Part shown: positions 18,404-29,820 of the stretch, one piece after another
Layout of the letters: every line of letters begins with the position of its first letter
How positions within the stretch are numbered: the first letter of the stretch is position 1
NCBI GenBank assembly: GCA_905221605.1
Contig: CAJNDS010002142.1
Span: forward strand, 113,501-177,500
Source: Symbiodinium natans
Lineage: Eukaryota; Sar; Dinophyceae; Suessiales; Symbiodiniaceae
Reading direction: 5' to 3'
DNA length: 64,000 nt
The notes under the pieces: model-generated
What the model saw: the letters and a program-made list of their open reading frames with translations, nothing else
The model's database searches: none
Told to the model about the DNA's origin: nothing
Position numbers and translations under genes: made by a program

Positions 18404-19057
18404 GTGAGCGAGGTCAGAGCAGACCCACCGCGCCAAGCATCAGGGGCACCCGCCTCCCCGGAGCCCGTCAAGGACCTGTCTTGAACCTGGTGTTGTATGG
18501 GTTTAAGTTGGGGTTTTCCCCTTGTACATGACTAGCAGTCCTTAAAAGGGGATTAGAGTAGCAACTGATATAATCCCTACTAAGGACTGATAGTATAAGG
18601 GGGAACATCCCAAGGTTTAGGGGTCAGGGGTAGCTCGGGAAGAAGCTTCGGCAGTTAGGGTAGTCTAGGTTGGCTTAAGAAGCCAATTGGCTTCAGAAGC
18701 CAGCAAGCCAACGCAAGCCGCACCATTTCTTCAGTGGGTTTGCAGTTGTTTTGCAGTTCCAAGTAGGGCTTTGTGGCATTTTTTACTTTCCCTTATTGGG
18801 TTTAAGAGGATCGTATTCAGGAACCCTAAACCCAAAACCCTAAACACGAAACCCTAAACCCGAAACCAGACAGTTGAAGGGCCATCCTAGAATTCTATCT
18901 GCGGCCGAGTGAAGGGTTTAGGGTGGGCTTTTATCTAGGACCTCCAAACCAACCCCTAACCCCTAAACCCTAAACCCTAAACCCTAAAAGAGTTGAGGGC
19001 AAAATGAACCCGAGGGTCCGGGCTTAAGGATTACAGGTTTGATGCTCCCTCAATCCT

Positions 19058-19081
19058 CCCCCCCCCCCCCCCCCCCCCCCG
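19058..19081. repeat. Poly-C run
   Basis: More than 20 C in a row. Similar runs occur at 5557, 25268, 30866, 36727, 54280, 54737 and (as G) 57341, always in non-coding sequence. Confidence 0.95.
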
Positions 19082-19519
19082 AAGAAAATTATGCCCATAA
19101 ATTCTCGGGGTTTAGGGTTCCGGGTACAATAGTTTAGGGTCCTTGGAATAGCTTGTAGCAAGAGACGATAAACTTCATGCTGTTATGAGTCATATGTCGA
19201 CTAGAAAACTTGATTAAATAGCAAATGTCGTCATCTTCGTGATTATAGTAACAAAGATCAGAGAACTACATAGATCCAAGCACCACACGCACGTTACATT
19301 AACCCGTAAGTTAGCACTATAAACAACATGATGATGATGATCATCATCATCAAAGGCTTTTCTCCCACTTCTACATGGTAGGGGAAGGGACCCAAGTTTC
19401 ATCTGCGACCCAATGCCGGCACCGCAGGACTCGATTAGTCGAGACCAGGAGCCCGAACCAAGCAAAGGGGAGGAGGCAAGGAGTGTGTAGGGTTTAGGTT
19501 TTAGGATGCCCGTCATGAT

Positions 19520-20310
19520 TTTAATATTGGTTTCACAAAAGAGTGAAAGAGCCCAAAATGTTGTAATTACAAGCCCACGTTAACTTACCTTGAAATTAAA
19601 CTATTACGGGGGCGAGTGAATGAACGTAGTGAATTCACGTACACCCAACCCTCTATCTCTAGCTCCTGTTCATGGTTGATCTGGGGCTGAGTCTCAATGT
19701 CTTGAGTTACTAACCGGCTTAGAGACCATTCCAACCGCAGCACAGCACCCATCACACCTTGAGACCCTCACGCTTATATCTTGCTCTAACCGTTCACACC
19801 CTTGTCTCTTGGAATTCTAGTACAAATAAGCCCCACATGCTGGTCAGGAAAAAGAGCGTAAGAGTAGCAGCTGCTGATTAAGTTACGTTACGGCTCTTAC
19901 TTTACGACTATTCATTCTGTCGTAGTGTTGTAGGATGCATCTGGCAGCATACATGTGCACTGGTCGGCAGTGGCTAACCCTACAACTTTCTGGCAGTGCG
20001 TACTATAGGAAGGTGATGCAGTTGATGCAGTCACCATTGCCACTGTCGTTGCTGTAGTGGTCGTCCAAGGGGTGTGGTCGTGCCCATCACTGCTTGTTCC
20101 AGTGCGTTGACTACTTCTACATCGTGCATAACAGCCATCCGCTGTTCAGCACAGGGCGCCATGTGGTAGTTTTGCTTGTTCCGACAGCAACTCGTCCCAG
20201 TCTGCTCAACATACTTGTCCTGAGCCTTGATCCATTGAATGTTGCCTTACTTAATTCAGATCCAATACCTGCACGCCTACTTGCGCAAGCTGAATGAGTT
20301 GGCTCCGATA
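19520..20310. other. Unassigned, repeat-free 0.8-kb island
   Basis: Balanced base composition and no telomere-like units, unlike its surroundings. It contains a short pair of inverted ends (TGTTGTAGG at 19927 and CCTACAAC at 19978). The longest frame (20094-20297, 67 codons, MFQCVDYFYIVHNSHPLF...) has no support. It could be a mobile-element fragment; I cannot name it. Confidence 0.3.
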
Positions 20311-20387
20311 CCCTAAACCCTAAACCCTAGACCCCAAACCCTAAGCCCTAAACCCTAAACCCTAAACCCCAGGGTTTAAGTTTCAAG

Positions 20388-20443
20388 CGCTTGGAAGGTA
20401 GCGCCCGCGGTGCCCATGAAGCCGATGGAGCCCGCGAAGATGG
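20388..20443 (+). CDS. Candidate small exon
   Basis: After GTTTCAAG the frame reads RLEGSARGAHEADGAREDGG. No clear donor; a family-G element begins at once. Weak. Confidence 0.3.
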
Positions 20444-20452
20444 AGGAAACGG

Positions 20453-20640
20453 GGGTTTCCGAAATTGGGGGTACCTTCTTGGGGTCCTTACCCTGATTTG
20501 GGGATTTAGGGTGTAGGGTTTAGGGTTTAGGGTTTAGGTTGGCGATTTACGATATTGGGGGTACCTTCTTGGGGTCCTTAATGTAATATAAGGGAATCCT
20601 ACGACTTGGGGCCTTTATTGGGGGTCCCTTGCATCGTACA
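20453..20640. mobile_element. Inverted-repeat element, family G, copy 2, with internal duplication and telomere insert
   Basis: GGGGGTACCTTCTTGGGGTCCTTA occurs twice (20468 and 20554), with a TTTAGGG tract between, and the rest of the family-G body follows (AATATAAGGGAATCCTACGA, GGGGGTCCCTT). The telomere-like block appears to have been inserted or expanded inside the element. Confidence 0.55.
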
Positions 20641-20820
20641 CACCCAACGACTCAGGGTTTAGGGGCTTGTGGCGCAGTCAACTGGGGGTTGAGGGCTGGG
20701 GGTTTAGGATTTTAGGGTTTAGGGCTGGGATTGGGTAAGCTTTGTTCTGAAGCTTTGAGTTTAGGGCCCGGAAAACCCTGAAGCTTGAACTCAACGGATT
20801 CGAAACCCTAAAAAGTTCAG

Positions 20821-20871
20821 GCGACGTTCGCCGACATCTCACACTCAAACGTGGACATGGGGTTGTTCTAG
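20821..20871 (+). CDS. Candidate terminal exon
   Basis: After AAAAGTTCAG the frame reads ATFADISHSNVDMGLF and stops (TAG). The mixed composition is protein-like, but 16 codons are too few for confidence. Confidence 0.3.
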   Translation, partial: ATFADISHSNVDMGLF

Positions 20872-21597
20872 ATTATGGGCTCTTTTGGACCATAACCAAA
20901 AGGGTTTAGGGTTTAGGGCTCCCCAAGCTCAATGGGTTCTTCCGTGATAGAAGCGGGAAACCTTGACCAGGGATCACCATCTCAGATCAATCCGAACTTG
21001 GAACCCCAAACCCTAAACCCTAAACCCGAACCCTAAACCCTAAACCCTGAACCCTGAACCCTACACCCTAAACCCCAAACCCCAAACCCCCCCAAACCCT
21101 AAACCCTAAACCCTTATAAGGCCTCAGCAGTAGGAGGCAAGTGTTCAGGGGGGGGCATGACAAAGGTGCTCTCAGGGCTGAACACCCTCGACCCCAAAAC
21201 CCAAAACTTTTGAGTGACTCCATCATGAGACTTCGCATTTCTGTCCGGGAAAGGCTAGGGTTCAGGGTTTAGGGTTTAGGGTTGAGGGTTGAGGGTTTAG
21301 GGTTGAATTAGGGTTTAGGTTTTAGGGTTTAGGGTTTAGGGTTTAGGAGAAATGGAGCCCGTTCTAACCCATCTTGCAGAGTCCCTCCCTTTCAGAACCC
21401 CCAGGAAGGGACCCCTTGACTCTTCTCGCCAGCCCCTGTTTGAAAGGGTTTAGGGTTTAGGGTTTAGGGTTTAGGGTCTAGGGTTTAGGGTTTAGGGTTT
21501 AGGGTTTAGGGTTTAGGGTTTAGGGTTTAGGGTTTAGAGCCATCGCTTTCATGTGTTTAGGGCCAAGGGGTCGCTTTTCTCCTTGCTGTCGCGACAG

Positions 21598-21636
21598 GAC
21601 CACGATGAGCAAGTGTCAGGCAGGATGCGGGTGCAG
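21598..21636 (+). CDS. Small exon DHDEQVSGRMRVQ
   Basis: 39 nt, phase 0-0, between GCGACAG and GTGCAG|GGTTTG. Flanked by telomere-like repeats on both sides. Confidence 0.4.
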
Positions 21637-21953
21637 GGTTTGGGGCTCCAAACCCTAGACCCTGAATCCTAACCCTAAACCCTAAACCCTTGGATGTTCT
21701 TGTTGTGGCTCCCCGAGACCTGGGTTCCTTGTGTGGCTTACGGAATATTCCTTAATACAGCGGTATTGGAGCCTGTGAGTTGAACTTGACAGGGTGTAGG
21801 GTTTAGGGTTCAGGGTTTAGGGTTTAGGGTTTAGGGTTCAGGGTCTAGGGTTTAGGGTTTAGGGTTCAGGGTCTAGGGTTCAGGGTTTGGGGTTTCCGAT
21901 ACTACTAGGCAAGATTCCCCCAAGCGAGGCCTCATGGCCCCAGCCATGCGCAG

Positions 21954-21984
21954 GAGCTGCGCCTGCCCGATGAATGCTATCCTG
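21954..21984 (+). CDS. Small exon ELRLPDECYP
   Basis: Acceptor CATGCGCAG, donor ATCCTG|GTTTAGG, phase 0 in and 1 out. The donor is again supplied by a TTTAGG unit. Confidence 0.45.
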
Positions 21985-22666
21985 GTTTAGGCTAGGACCT
22001 AGAGTAAGCACTTATTTCCCTTAGCAAGTAGGGCGGGTTCTGAAGGTGGGCTATGGGGATGAATGAAGGGGGTTTAGGGGATACTAAGTAGACCTGCTGA
22101 GTCAAAAGGGCTTCCAAGTGCACCAACCTTCAAGGACTTCTTCCTTGGACCTGCCCGAAGCCCAAAACCATTCCCACACCCTTAAAACTGAGCCCCTGGA
22201 CCTTAGGATTTGCGCAGTCGTTGGGTACTTTGGTACAGAACGTCTTAGGGACATATTCCAAGTATGTTAGTATGTTCAGGGAGTCCTTTGGGGGTACTCT
22301 AAACCCTAAACCCTGAACCCTAAACCCTGAACCCTAAACCCTAAACCCTGAAGCCTAAACCCTGGACCCTGAACCCTAAACCCTGCACCCTACATCTTGA
22401 CCCCTACCTCAAATCTCAGGTCGGAACCATGGGCCCTTAGTTTGTCCCTTACCCTTGTTTAAAGGGAGCCGAAGTCTCGGCCCGCATTATGACAAGTGTT
22501 TAGGGTTTAGGGTTTAGGGTTTAGGGTTTAGGGTGAGAGGGACCCAAACCCTGGAGGTTGACCTCTCAACCCGAAGCTGAATCCTACACCCTCTGAACCC
22601 TAAACCCTACACCCTAAACCCTAGCCCTAAACCCTAGCCCTAAACCCTAAACCCAACACCTAGCAG

Positions 22667-22759
22667 GGTTACGAGGCTGTGTCCCTTGCAACCTGGGAGG
22701 TGGTGCGGTGCTTACCCGGATGCCCTCCAGGCCAGTGAGAACCGCAAAGAGTGCAGGGT
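22667..22759 (+). CDS. Candidate exon, frame ambiguous
   Basis: After ACCTAGCAG two frames are open: YEAVSLATWEVVRCLPGCPP with a GC donor near CTCCAG|GCCAGTG, or LRGCVPCNLGGGAVLTRM running to AGTGCAG. Exon-like, but the frame cannot be fixed by eye. Confidence 0.35.
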
Positions 22760-22848
22760 TCAGGGTTTAGGGTTTAGGGTTTAGGGTTAAGGCTTAAGGG
22801 TTTAGGGTTCAGGGTTCAGGGTTTTGAGTTCAGGGTTCATGGGACTTA

Positions 22849-22985
22849 ATAACCACTTATAACTGTACTTATAACCATACTTATAATGGGGATAACCCCT
22901 GTAAGGCCCTTTAGGGGTATTGGGTATTATAAGTAGGGTTATAAGTACAGTTACAATTGGTTAGTAAGTACCATGAACCTCCCAG
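22849..22985. mobile_element. Inverted-repeat element, family A2
   Basis: Inverted ends (ACTTAATAACCACTTATAACTGTACTTATAA and its partner TTATAAGTACAGTTACAATTGGTTAGTAAGT) enclose a short centre. A relative lies at 16109-16250. The centre resembles family A, but the ends differ. Confidence 0.6.
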
Positions 22986-23431
22986 TAGGGTTCAAGGTTT
23001 AGGGTTCCGGGTTAGGGTTCAGGGTTTTAGGGTTTAGTTCAGGGTTCAGGGTTTAGTTTAGGGTTTAGAGTTTAGGGTTCAGGATTCAGGGTTTAGGGTT
23101 TAGGCTGTAGTAGGAGAGAACCTTAAGACCCTAAGCCCTACAAGCTCTACAAGCACAATCCAAACACTTAAGCCGCTGAAGCCTTGAGCCGTAAAAACCC
23201 TTATCCCGAGCGCTCAACCTTGGACAAACCCCAAAACCCAAAACCATAAGGACCTCAACTGCAAAGCCTGCATCGAGTACTTTGCATGGACTAGGCTTCT
23301 TTACACGCCTTGAAGCAACTTCCTAAAACCTAAACCCTAAGCCCTAAACCCTAAGCCCCAAACCCCCTTGAGAAAGAAGCGAGTGCGTCGTAGCGAGTTT
23401 AGGACTCACCTGACCTCTCTATGAAAGGCAG

Positions 23432-23501
23432 AACGACAGCGAGTATGGCGATGACTTTGAAGAGGAGCCAGAGGAGGAGGAGGACACTGTGCCAGTTGCA
23501 G
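23432..23501 (+). CDS. Strongly acidic exon NDSEYGDDFEEEPEEEE
   Basis: After TGAAAGGCAG the exon reads NDSEYGDDFEEEPEEEEDTV then PVA and leaves in phase 1 before GGATAAG or GGTT. The Tyr-x-Asp-Asp-Phe-Glu core is like that of exons C and F of the repeat locus (SYDDEDFE, NYDDEPEAFE), so this neighbouring gene carries a related acidic motif. Confidence 0.5.
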
Positions 23502-23697
23502 GGATAAGTCTTGGGTTTAGGGTTTAGGGTTTAGGGTTTAGGGTTTAGGGTTTAGGCTTCAAGGTCTAGGGTTCAGCGTTTAGGGTTTAGGGATATCATG
23601 CCCCTCGTCGTATGCCAGGTACGCAAAACGAATTAGCGCTTTCTTCATTTAGTGTTTAGCACCCAAACAAAAACGGAGCTCCCGTCTTTGTTGTTAG

Positions 23698-23812
23698 GTT
23701 CCTGGGGAACCAGGACAGTTATGAGCTGATTCTTGCGCCCATCTGTCGGCGGATTCTGCATAGGTTTTTGCGGCTTTATGTTTACGATCTTAGGGTTTGG
23801 AGCTCAGGCTAG
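23698..23812 (+). CDS. Candidate exon LGNQDSYELILAPICRRIL...
   Basis: After TTGTTGTTAG (phase 2) the frame reads FLGNQDSYELILAPICRRIL then HRFLRLYVYDLRVW before TAG at 23810-23812. The end may lie earlier at a donor I cannot identify. Hydrophobic/basic, protein-like. Confidence 0.45.
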
Positions 23813-23916
23813 GATCGCGTTCCAGGGAACCCTACCTTACGAAAGGTTTCACATAAACCCTAAACCCAACTGACCACCTTAATCCTTCCGAAGGCCCTTT
23901 GGCCCTTTTGGCACAG

Positions 23917-23963
23917 ATGCCACAGCTCAGGAAGATGTGTGCTTGTCACTGCATGACTTGAAG
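23917..23963 (+). CDS. Exon ending exactly at a family-A introner
   Basis: Acceptor TTTGGCACAG; phase 1 in; reads TAQEDVCLSLHDLK and leaves in phase 0 at TTGAAG|GTTCATGGG, where the introner starts. Downstream the frame continues as PAGIQTIQASACMH. Confidence 0.6.
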
Positions 23964-24068
23964 GTTCATGGGTAGCTAGAAGTAGGGTAGGAGTATGGTA
24001 ACTGTACTTCTGACCTTATTTGGGGTTCGTCTAACCCTGCTTTTAGTTGCCCATGAACCTTCAAATAG
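23964..24068 (+). mobile_element. Introner, family A, copy in a coding frame
   Basis: GTTCATGGGTAGCTAG at the start and TTGCCCATGAACCTTCAAATAG at the end are inverted repeats with GT and AG at the tips. Flanking frames are open and join in phase 0. Confidence 0.65.
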
Positions 24069-24120
24069 CCTGCGGGCATACAAACAATCCAAGCAAGCGC
24101 GTGCATGCACACGCACACCC
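24069..24120 (+). CDS. Short exon after the family-A introner
   Basis: Reads PAGIQTIQASACMHTHT in phase 0, then runs into CCCTAAA repeats; the donor is uncertain. Confidence 0.35.
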
Positions 24121-24189
24121 TAAACCCTAAAGCCTAAATCCAAAACCCTAAGGCAGGATGTTGCTTTGCCTCCACCCTTTGTCCTGCAG

Positions 24190-24232
24190 CAAGAATCGGG
24201 CAAGCAACTATCTGAGCAACGTGTACTTGGAC
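24190..24232 (+). CDS. Exon QESGKQLSEQRVLG, split by an introner
   Basis: After TTTGTCCTGCAG the exon reads QESGKQLSEQRVLG and le one base (phase 1) at TTGGAC|GTTCAGGG. Removing 24233-24343 gives VLG-L-CFAEEVARP. Confidence 0.6.
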
Positions 24233-24343
24233 GTTCAGGGTTAGTTTTAAGTAGGGTTGTAAGTGCCCTAGATAAGGCTGCAAATGAATTTTCCATGCTT
24301 GTAACTTTTAACCCACATATTCCTATCCAAATGAACCTCCAAG
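24233..24343 (+). mobile_element. Introner, family A, copy in a coding frame
   Basis: GTTCAGGGTTAGTTTTAAGTAGGG start and CCAAATGAACCTCCAAG end, with the family-A body degraded in the middle. GT...AG; phase 1 on both sides. It happens to be open in the host frame, so an unspliced reading is also possible. Confidence 0.6.
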
Positions 24344-24426
24344 TATGCTTCGCGGAGGAGGTTGCACGGCCTGCAATAGTGGTTGTGGCTGCACCGCCTC
24401 CTCAGCCAGCGAAGGACGACAATTGA
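24344..24426 (+). CDS. Terminal exon, Pro-rich C-terminus
   Basis: Enters with two bases and reads CFAEEVARPAIVVVAAPPPQ then PAKDDN and TGA. The exon is 26 codons plus stop. This is taken as the end of the gene to the right of the PARP gene. Confidence 0.55.
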
Positions 24427-24949
24427 TGAGTTTCTGGAAATGGGTTTAGGGTTTAGGGTTTAGGGTTTCGGGTTCAGGGTTCAGGGTTTCGGGTTTCTGT
24501 TTCCAGTTCTTTCCGGTGGTTTCCGGTTGTAGCTGGTAAAGAAAAGATGCCCGTTTGGCTTCCAGGGGGTGGTGTCAGGATTTCTAGAAGGCATAGCATG
24601 AGGTTCGCAAGGACCCGCTTGGAGGGTTTAGGGTTTAGGGCCTTTAGCGTTTAGGGTTTAGGGTTTATTGTTTAGGGTTTAGGGTTAGGGTTACAAGTAT
24701 GGCAGTGACAAGTTTTCCGGGTACTTCGAACCCTACTTATGTAACTACCCATGAACCTCCAAGTAACCCCTTAAACCCTAAAGCCCATAACCCCCCTAAA
24801 CCCGTAAACCTTAACCTCCAAGTATAGTCAGATCTCTAAATTTCAAAATGCCCTATAAACCCAGAACAACCCTATTATCCCTTAAACCCTATAAGCCCTA
24901 TCAACCCTATGAGCCATAAACTCTGTTCTTGAACCCTAAACCCTAAGAC

Positions 24950-25150
24950 CCTATAAGCCCTTTAGAAGCCTTAACCCCTCACTTCTAAGCTCTGTTCTTG
25001 AATGTTTTTTGGGACCCTATAAGCCCTGTAAGCCCTATAACCCCTCACTTCTAAGCTCTGTTCTTGAATGTTTTTTGGGACCCTAGAAGCCCTTTGTAAG
25101 CCCTATAACCCCTCAATTCGAAGCTCTGTTCTTGCAAGTTTTTTGGAGGA
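24950..25150. repeat. Tandem repeat of about 73 bp, 2.7 copies
   Basis: The block CCCTATAACCCCTCACTTCTAAGCTCTGTTCTTGAATGTTTTTTGGGA recurs three times with small changes. Non-coding. Confidence 0.85.
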
Positions 25151-25355
25151 CTCTCCCGGCACGGTGCAAGCCAGCGAAGCTGTTCCTGCCTGGGCCCAGC
25201 AGGCCAAGGCAGGCTTCTTCACTTCCTTGTAGAGTAGGGAACCTTTAACCCTTTTTGGGGGTAATACCCCCCCCCCCCCCCCCCATATAATCCCAAAGGC
25301 TAACCTTTAGTCCCCCTAGGTACTGGACAACTAGGTTCGAGCTTAGGGTTTCCTG

Positions 25356-25463
25356 GTAGCCCAGTGGTACCCTTTACCCTTTTTGTTGGTTATGGGTTCC
25401 CTTATGAAATAACCAACCCAAAAAAGGTTGCCCTCATTACAATATGGTTGCTGGGCTGCCAAG
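25356..25463 (+). mobile_element. Introner-like element, family B, copy 3
   Basis: GTAGCCCAGTGGTACCC start and TTGCTGGGCTGCCAAG end; GT...AG. Body as in the other copies. Flanks are repeat-rich and not clearly coding. Confidence 0.7.
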
Positions 25464-25845
25464 GTTTCTGGGGTTTTGAGTTTCGGGTTTCTAGGGTTTA
25501 GGGTTTCTCGGGTTTAGGGTTTAGGGTTTCTAGGGTTTTGGGGGTTCTAGGGTATACGGTTTCTAGGGTTTAGAGTTTATAGGGTTCATAGGGCTTATGG
25601 GGTCTCTAGGGTCTAGGGTTTCTAGAGTTTAGGGTTTAGGGTTTAGGGGTCTTAGGGTTTCCGAAGCCTGTTTTTGCTGTAGGGTATTGTTCTTATGTAG
25701 TACTTTGCTTATTTTGAGTACTTATTTGTTTACTCATCTACTATGGTGTTTTTTGCGTACTCCGCTTCAACTCCCTTCCTGGTTCGTCTCAAGGTTCCTT
25801 TCGTCTTAGCTTGCTCACTGCAGTCCCCCAAGAGCGATGTAGCAG

Positions 25846-25942
25846 AACGCATCTTGTTCTATCGCCTTTGGCTGCGCATTGCAAGGGACCGAGTTGTTCC
25901 TCGACCTTGAAGAGGAATTGCAGCAACGGAATGCTGGACCTG
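25846..25942 (+). CDS. Exon with coiled-coil-like acidic helix
   Basis: After GATGTAGCAG the exon reads NASCSIAFGCALQGTELFLD then LEEELQQRNAGP, leaving in phase 1 at a strong donor GACCTG|GTATGTGG. The LEEELQQRN stretch is helical. A degraded echo (FDLEEEI) is seen near 1709 but out of the favoured frame. It could belong to the repeat-protein gene. Confidence 0.55.
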
Positions 25943-28900
25943 GTATGTGGTAAACCTCCAATTAAACCCCAAGACCTCTAGGAACCCAATAAGTTGGTAA
26001 ACCCTTGCGGCTGCGCTGTGGGGAGGCGAAAACTATGCCTAACAACAACAACCTGGCTGGGCGTGAGGAGGTCAAGGCTCGATTTAGAGGGGTTTTAGGG
26101 CTCACGGTTATTAAGGATCTGGCATCTATTGGCAAGTACTTGGAGGCTTCTGGGTAGGTTTAAGATGCACTATACTTAGAGACCTTTATTATAAGGTACT
26201 TAAAACCCTACTTAGAACTGCCCTGAATCTCCAGTGAAGGAACCTTGCACCTAAACCCTAAACCCTAAACCCTAAACCCTAAACCCTAAACCCTAAACCC
26301 TAAACCCTAAATCCTAAACCCTAAACCCTAAAAAGTTGGATGAGCTCAAGCTTGATTTCAGTGGGTGGGGGTGGAGGTGGGGGTGCGGGAGAGGGGGGGC
26401 TGAAGCCGAAGCACCAGCAGCCGGAAGTAAGCCTCCTAAACCCTAAACCCTAAACCCTAAAGAACCCTTCCAGGAGCCGGCGAAGGGAGACAAGGACTTG
26501 GCGCAGGCAAAGTCTCAGGTTTCGAGCCTAAGGCGAAAGGCTTTTGGGGATTTTCAGCTCAGTAAGGCATTTGAGGGCTTCGTTTTCCAGGGTCAGGGCA
26601 TGCTCTTCGGGTCCTTTCCTTCTAAACCCTAAACCCTAAACCCCAAACCCTAAACCCCAAACCCCAAACCCCAAACCCTAAACCCTAAACCCTAAACCCT
26701 AAACCCTAAACCCTTCCTTGATTGAGGAGGGGATTGGGCTCCCCCTGGGAGGTTCAGGCGGTTGTTGCACATTGTCAACCCTAACCTGCTAGGGAGGGGG
26801 TTCAGCCCAGCGACTCCAATACCCCTTAGTTTAAGGAATATTCCTTAAAGAATAAGAGGGTTTGAGGAATATTCCTTAAATAATAAGAGGGTTCCTTATA
26901 TAGTTTAAGGAATATTCCTTAAATAATATGAGGGTCCCTTATATGGTTTGAGGAATGGTCCTTAGAGAATAAGAGGGTTCCTTAGATGGTTTATAGGAAC
27001 ACTCTAAACAAAATAAGAGGGTGCTTTATATGGCTTCAAGGAATATTCCTGAATTAAGGGATTGGTAAACCCTAAACCCTAAACCCTACAATATCGAAGT
27101 AGCGTCTCTAGTACTCCTTCATTCAACATGAGGGCCGCTACAGGCTTTAAGCCAGCTGCATGGTGCTTGTAAACACTATAAACCCTGAACCCTGGCCCCG
27201 AAACCCTAAACCCTGAACCCTGAACCCTGAACCCTGAACCCTAAACCCTAAACCCTAAACCCCAGCCAAAGGCCACGTCTCCAGCGCAAGCTCCAGAAGA
27301 GGGCAGCGAAGTGGAAAGCAACTACGACGATGAGCAGGATGCATTCGAGCAGGCGAACTTCCTGCCTTGGGGTTTAGGGTTTAGGGTTTCAGGGTTTTGG
27401 GTTTGGGGTTTAGGGTTTAGGGTTTAGGGGTCTTTTCAGCGCCTTTCAGGGTTTAGAGTTTGAGATTTAGGGGTTAGGTGATCTAGTGAAGCTTTTCGGA
27501 AGCTCAACTCCCCCCCTTGTTGGGCAGACCGGGGACGCAGTATGCGTGTGTACGTGGCGGAGTGCGCACGCCTCTCATCTTGCTTGCGTGCGCAATGAAG
27601 CTGTTCCGTAGAGCCGGGGATAGCTTGATCATCTATCCATACAAGGGGTTTATGCCATCGCAAATGCCAGACGCAGCTTGACGAAGCGGAAACGAGGCCT
27701 GAGCTCTTGAACAAAATTTCGCAATCTGCGATGAAAGAAGAACCCGTAACGTCTCACTATAACATCCTCTGTGTGTGTGGGGGAACTGTTCGGTCCAGGC
27801 ACATGTGCCGTTTAGGGTCAAGGTTTATAGGGTTCACTATCCAACTAATGCCCGCATGATGCTTGGGTGACCAAACCGCACATTGATGGCATTTTTAGGG
27901 CAAGATATGCAGGGGATGCACGGCTTTCCTGCCTGGCTTGGCACTGACGCCCCAGATCGCAATCAGGACATCTAGCAATGGGATCCAGTTTGTTTACGAA
28001 CCAGCGAAAACATGGTCGCAAGTCCAGATCTTTTCGCTCCGTGTTGGCAAGTCAGGACCTTCTTTTCCGGAACCGCAGTCTCAGAAGGGCATGTGCACTT
28101 GCAAGCGAGCATGTTGAGCAACAATGAGTTGTGCCAGAGTTTGTACCGCACCATGTCGGTGGCTTTGACCCAAAACCCTAAGCCGTTTAAGAAATGGAAG
28201 CCGGATCTGTGTAGGTGGCTTTTGATCGCTCCCTGCAGATACACTGCCTTCCCACTTCATGAGATGCTCGCAGACCGCGTAATGCGGTTATTCTTGCAGG
28301 CCTCTCACCAAACAATCGCCTCCACCTTCACTACCCCTGCTGTTTTCGAGGCATCAGCACGCCACCATTCAACGCGCACACCACCATTCAACACGCACGT
28401 GCAACTGAAAAGCTGCTCTTTTAGCTTCGCAGACACAAGGCAGACCCATTGGCTCTCTTGAACGGCTGAATGCATTTTCCAGTCAGCCTCGATTGTCCGA
28501 AACAAAAGGTAGAAAAACCCTCACTTTCCACCACCCACTCCTGTCCAGAGTGATCCTGATGTGTCTTTCGCACGTTTTGAAGGTGCCGACCTGCAACCCC
28601 TGAGCCCCCTAAACCCCCTGCAAGGATTAGGGAAGTTCTTAGGGTATAGGGGTTAAGGGTTTTAGGGTTCTTAGGGTTTTATTTTAGAGTTAAGGGTTTA
28701 GAACTGTTGCAGGAGTCGTCGGAACCGACACCGGCGCCAGTGGCATCATCGCCCTTGAGATCAGCGGCAAGCTACGACGACGAGGAGTTCGAGGCCCGAG
28801 CCATGTAGGTTTTACCTAGCCGAAGCCACATCTTCACCCGCCCGGCATGAGCATGAACTATTTTTTGGGGGTACAGGGTGTACGCATCTTGTCTGAAGTT

Positions 28901-29789
28901 GCAGAACTGCCCTGCTGTTGACTTAGGATCGAACTTGCTTTTGACCCGGCAAGTTTTTTTGGGCTTGGGGCCATTGGACCCAAAGTGAGGGCCTGGAAGA
29001 GTTTTAGGGCTAAGTCCAAGGGCCCGTGCTTGTTCTCAGGGGGTGGCAAGCCCCTGAACCCTCATCCCTAAACCCTATAAACCCTAAAGCGTATCCAACC
29101 TTCAAACCAAAGCAGCTTTGACAATGATCCTTATAGGAGTCGCTTGATGCTTTCAGGGTTTGGGTAGGACTTTCGGGCTTTGCATGCCAGGCTAGGTTAC
29201 GGTGCTGCAACTGTTTTGGACCCGATAACCCCGATAGCCCCTCTAACCCCAATAGCTCCAATATCCCCTAAACCCTAAACCCTATAAGCCCTAAGCTTAC
29301 GTCCAGGAACAGCTTTCGGAAGAGCTCGGCGCCGATCCTCCGAAAGGCCCAGCAGGCTCGGGCATGCCGAACTCTGCACTTCGTCATTTAAAACCTCCAT
29401 AGAAGTATTTTGTTATTGCTAGTAGAACTTATCATTGTTAGTGATTATTCTTAGTAGTGCTAGTGTTATTTAGGTTGTATATACATATACCTACATATAC
29501 TGTTGATCGTATAGCTTGCATTAGCTCTTCTTATCAGTGTTAGTATTATGTGTGTTGTCCTCACATATACCTACATATATACATACACATGTGTATGATT
29601 ATGCACGTATGCATGTATTACATTGTATGCATATATGCATGTATGCACATATGCATGTATGCATGTATGCATGCATGCATGCATGCATGCATGCACGTAT
29701 GTATGTATGTATGTATGTATGTATGTATGTATGTATGTATGTATGTATGTATGTATGTATGTATGTATGTATGTATGTATGTATGTATG

Positions 29790-29820
<31 letters not shown>

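Noticed and set aside
19927-19986. Possible LTR-like inverted ends TGTTGTAGG...CCTACAAC
   Set aside because: Only about 60 bp apart and no retroelement genes nearby; may be a chance hairpin.
24950-25150. CRISPR-like array (three similar blocks)
   Set aside because: Plain tandem repeat with no unique spacers, in a eukaryotic setting.
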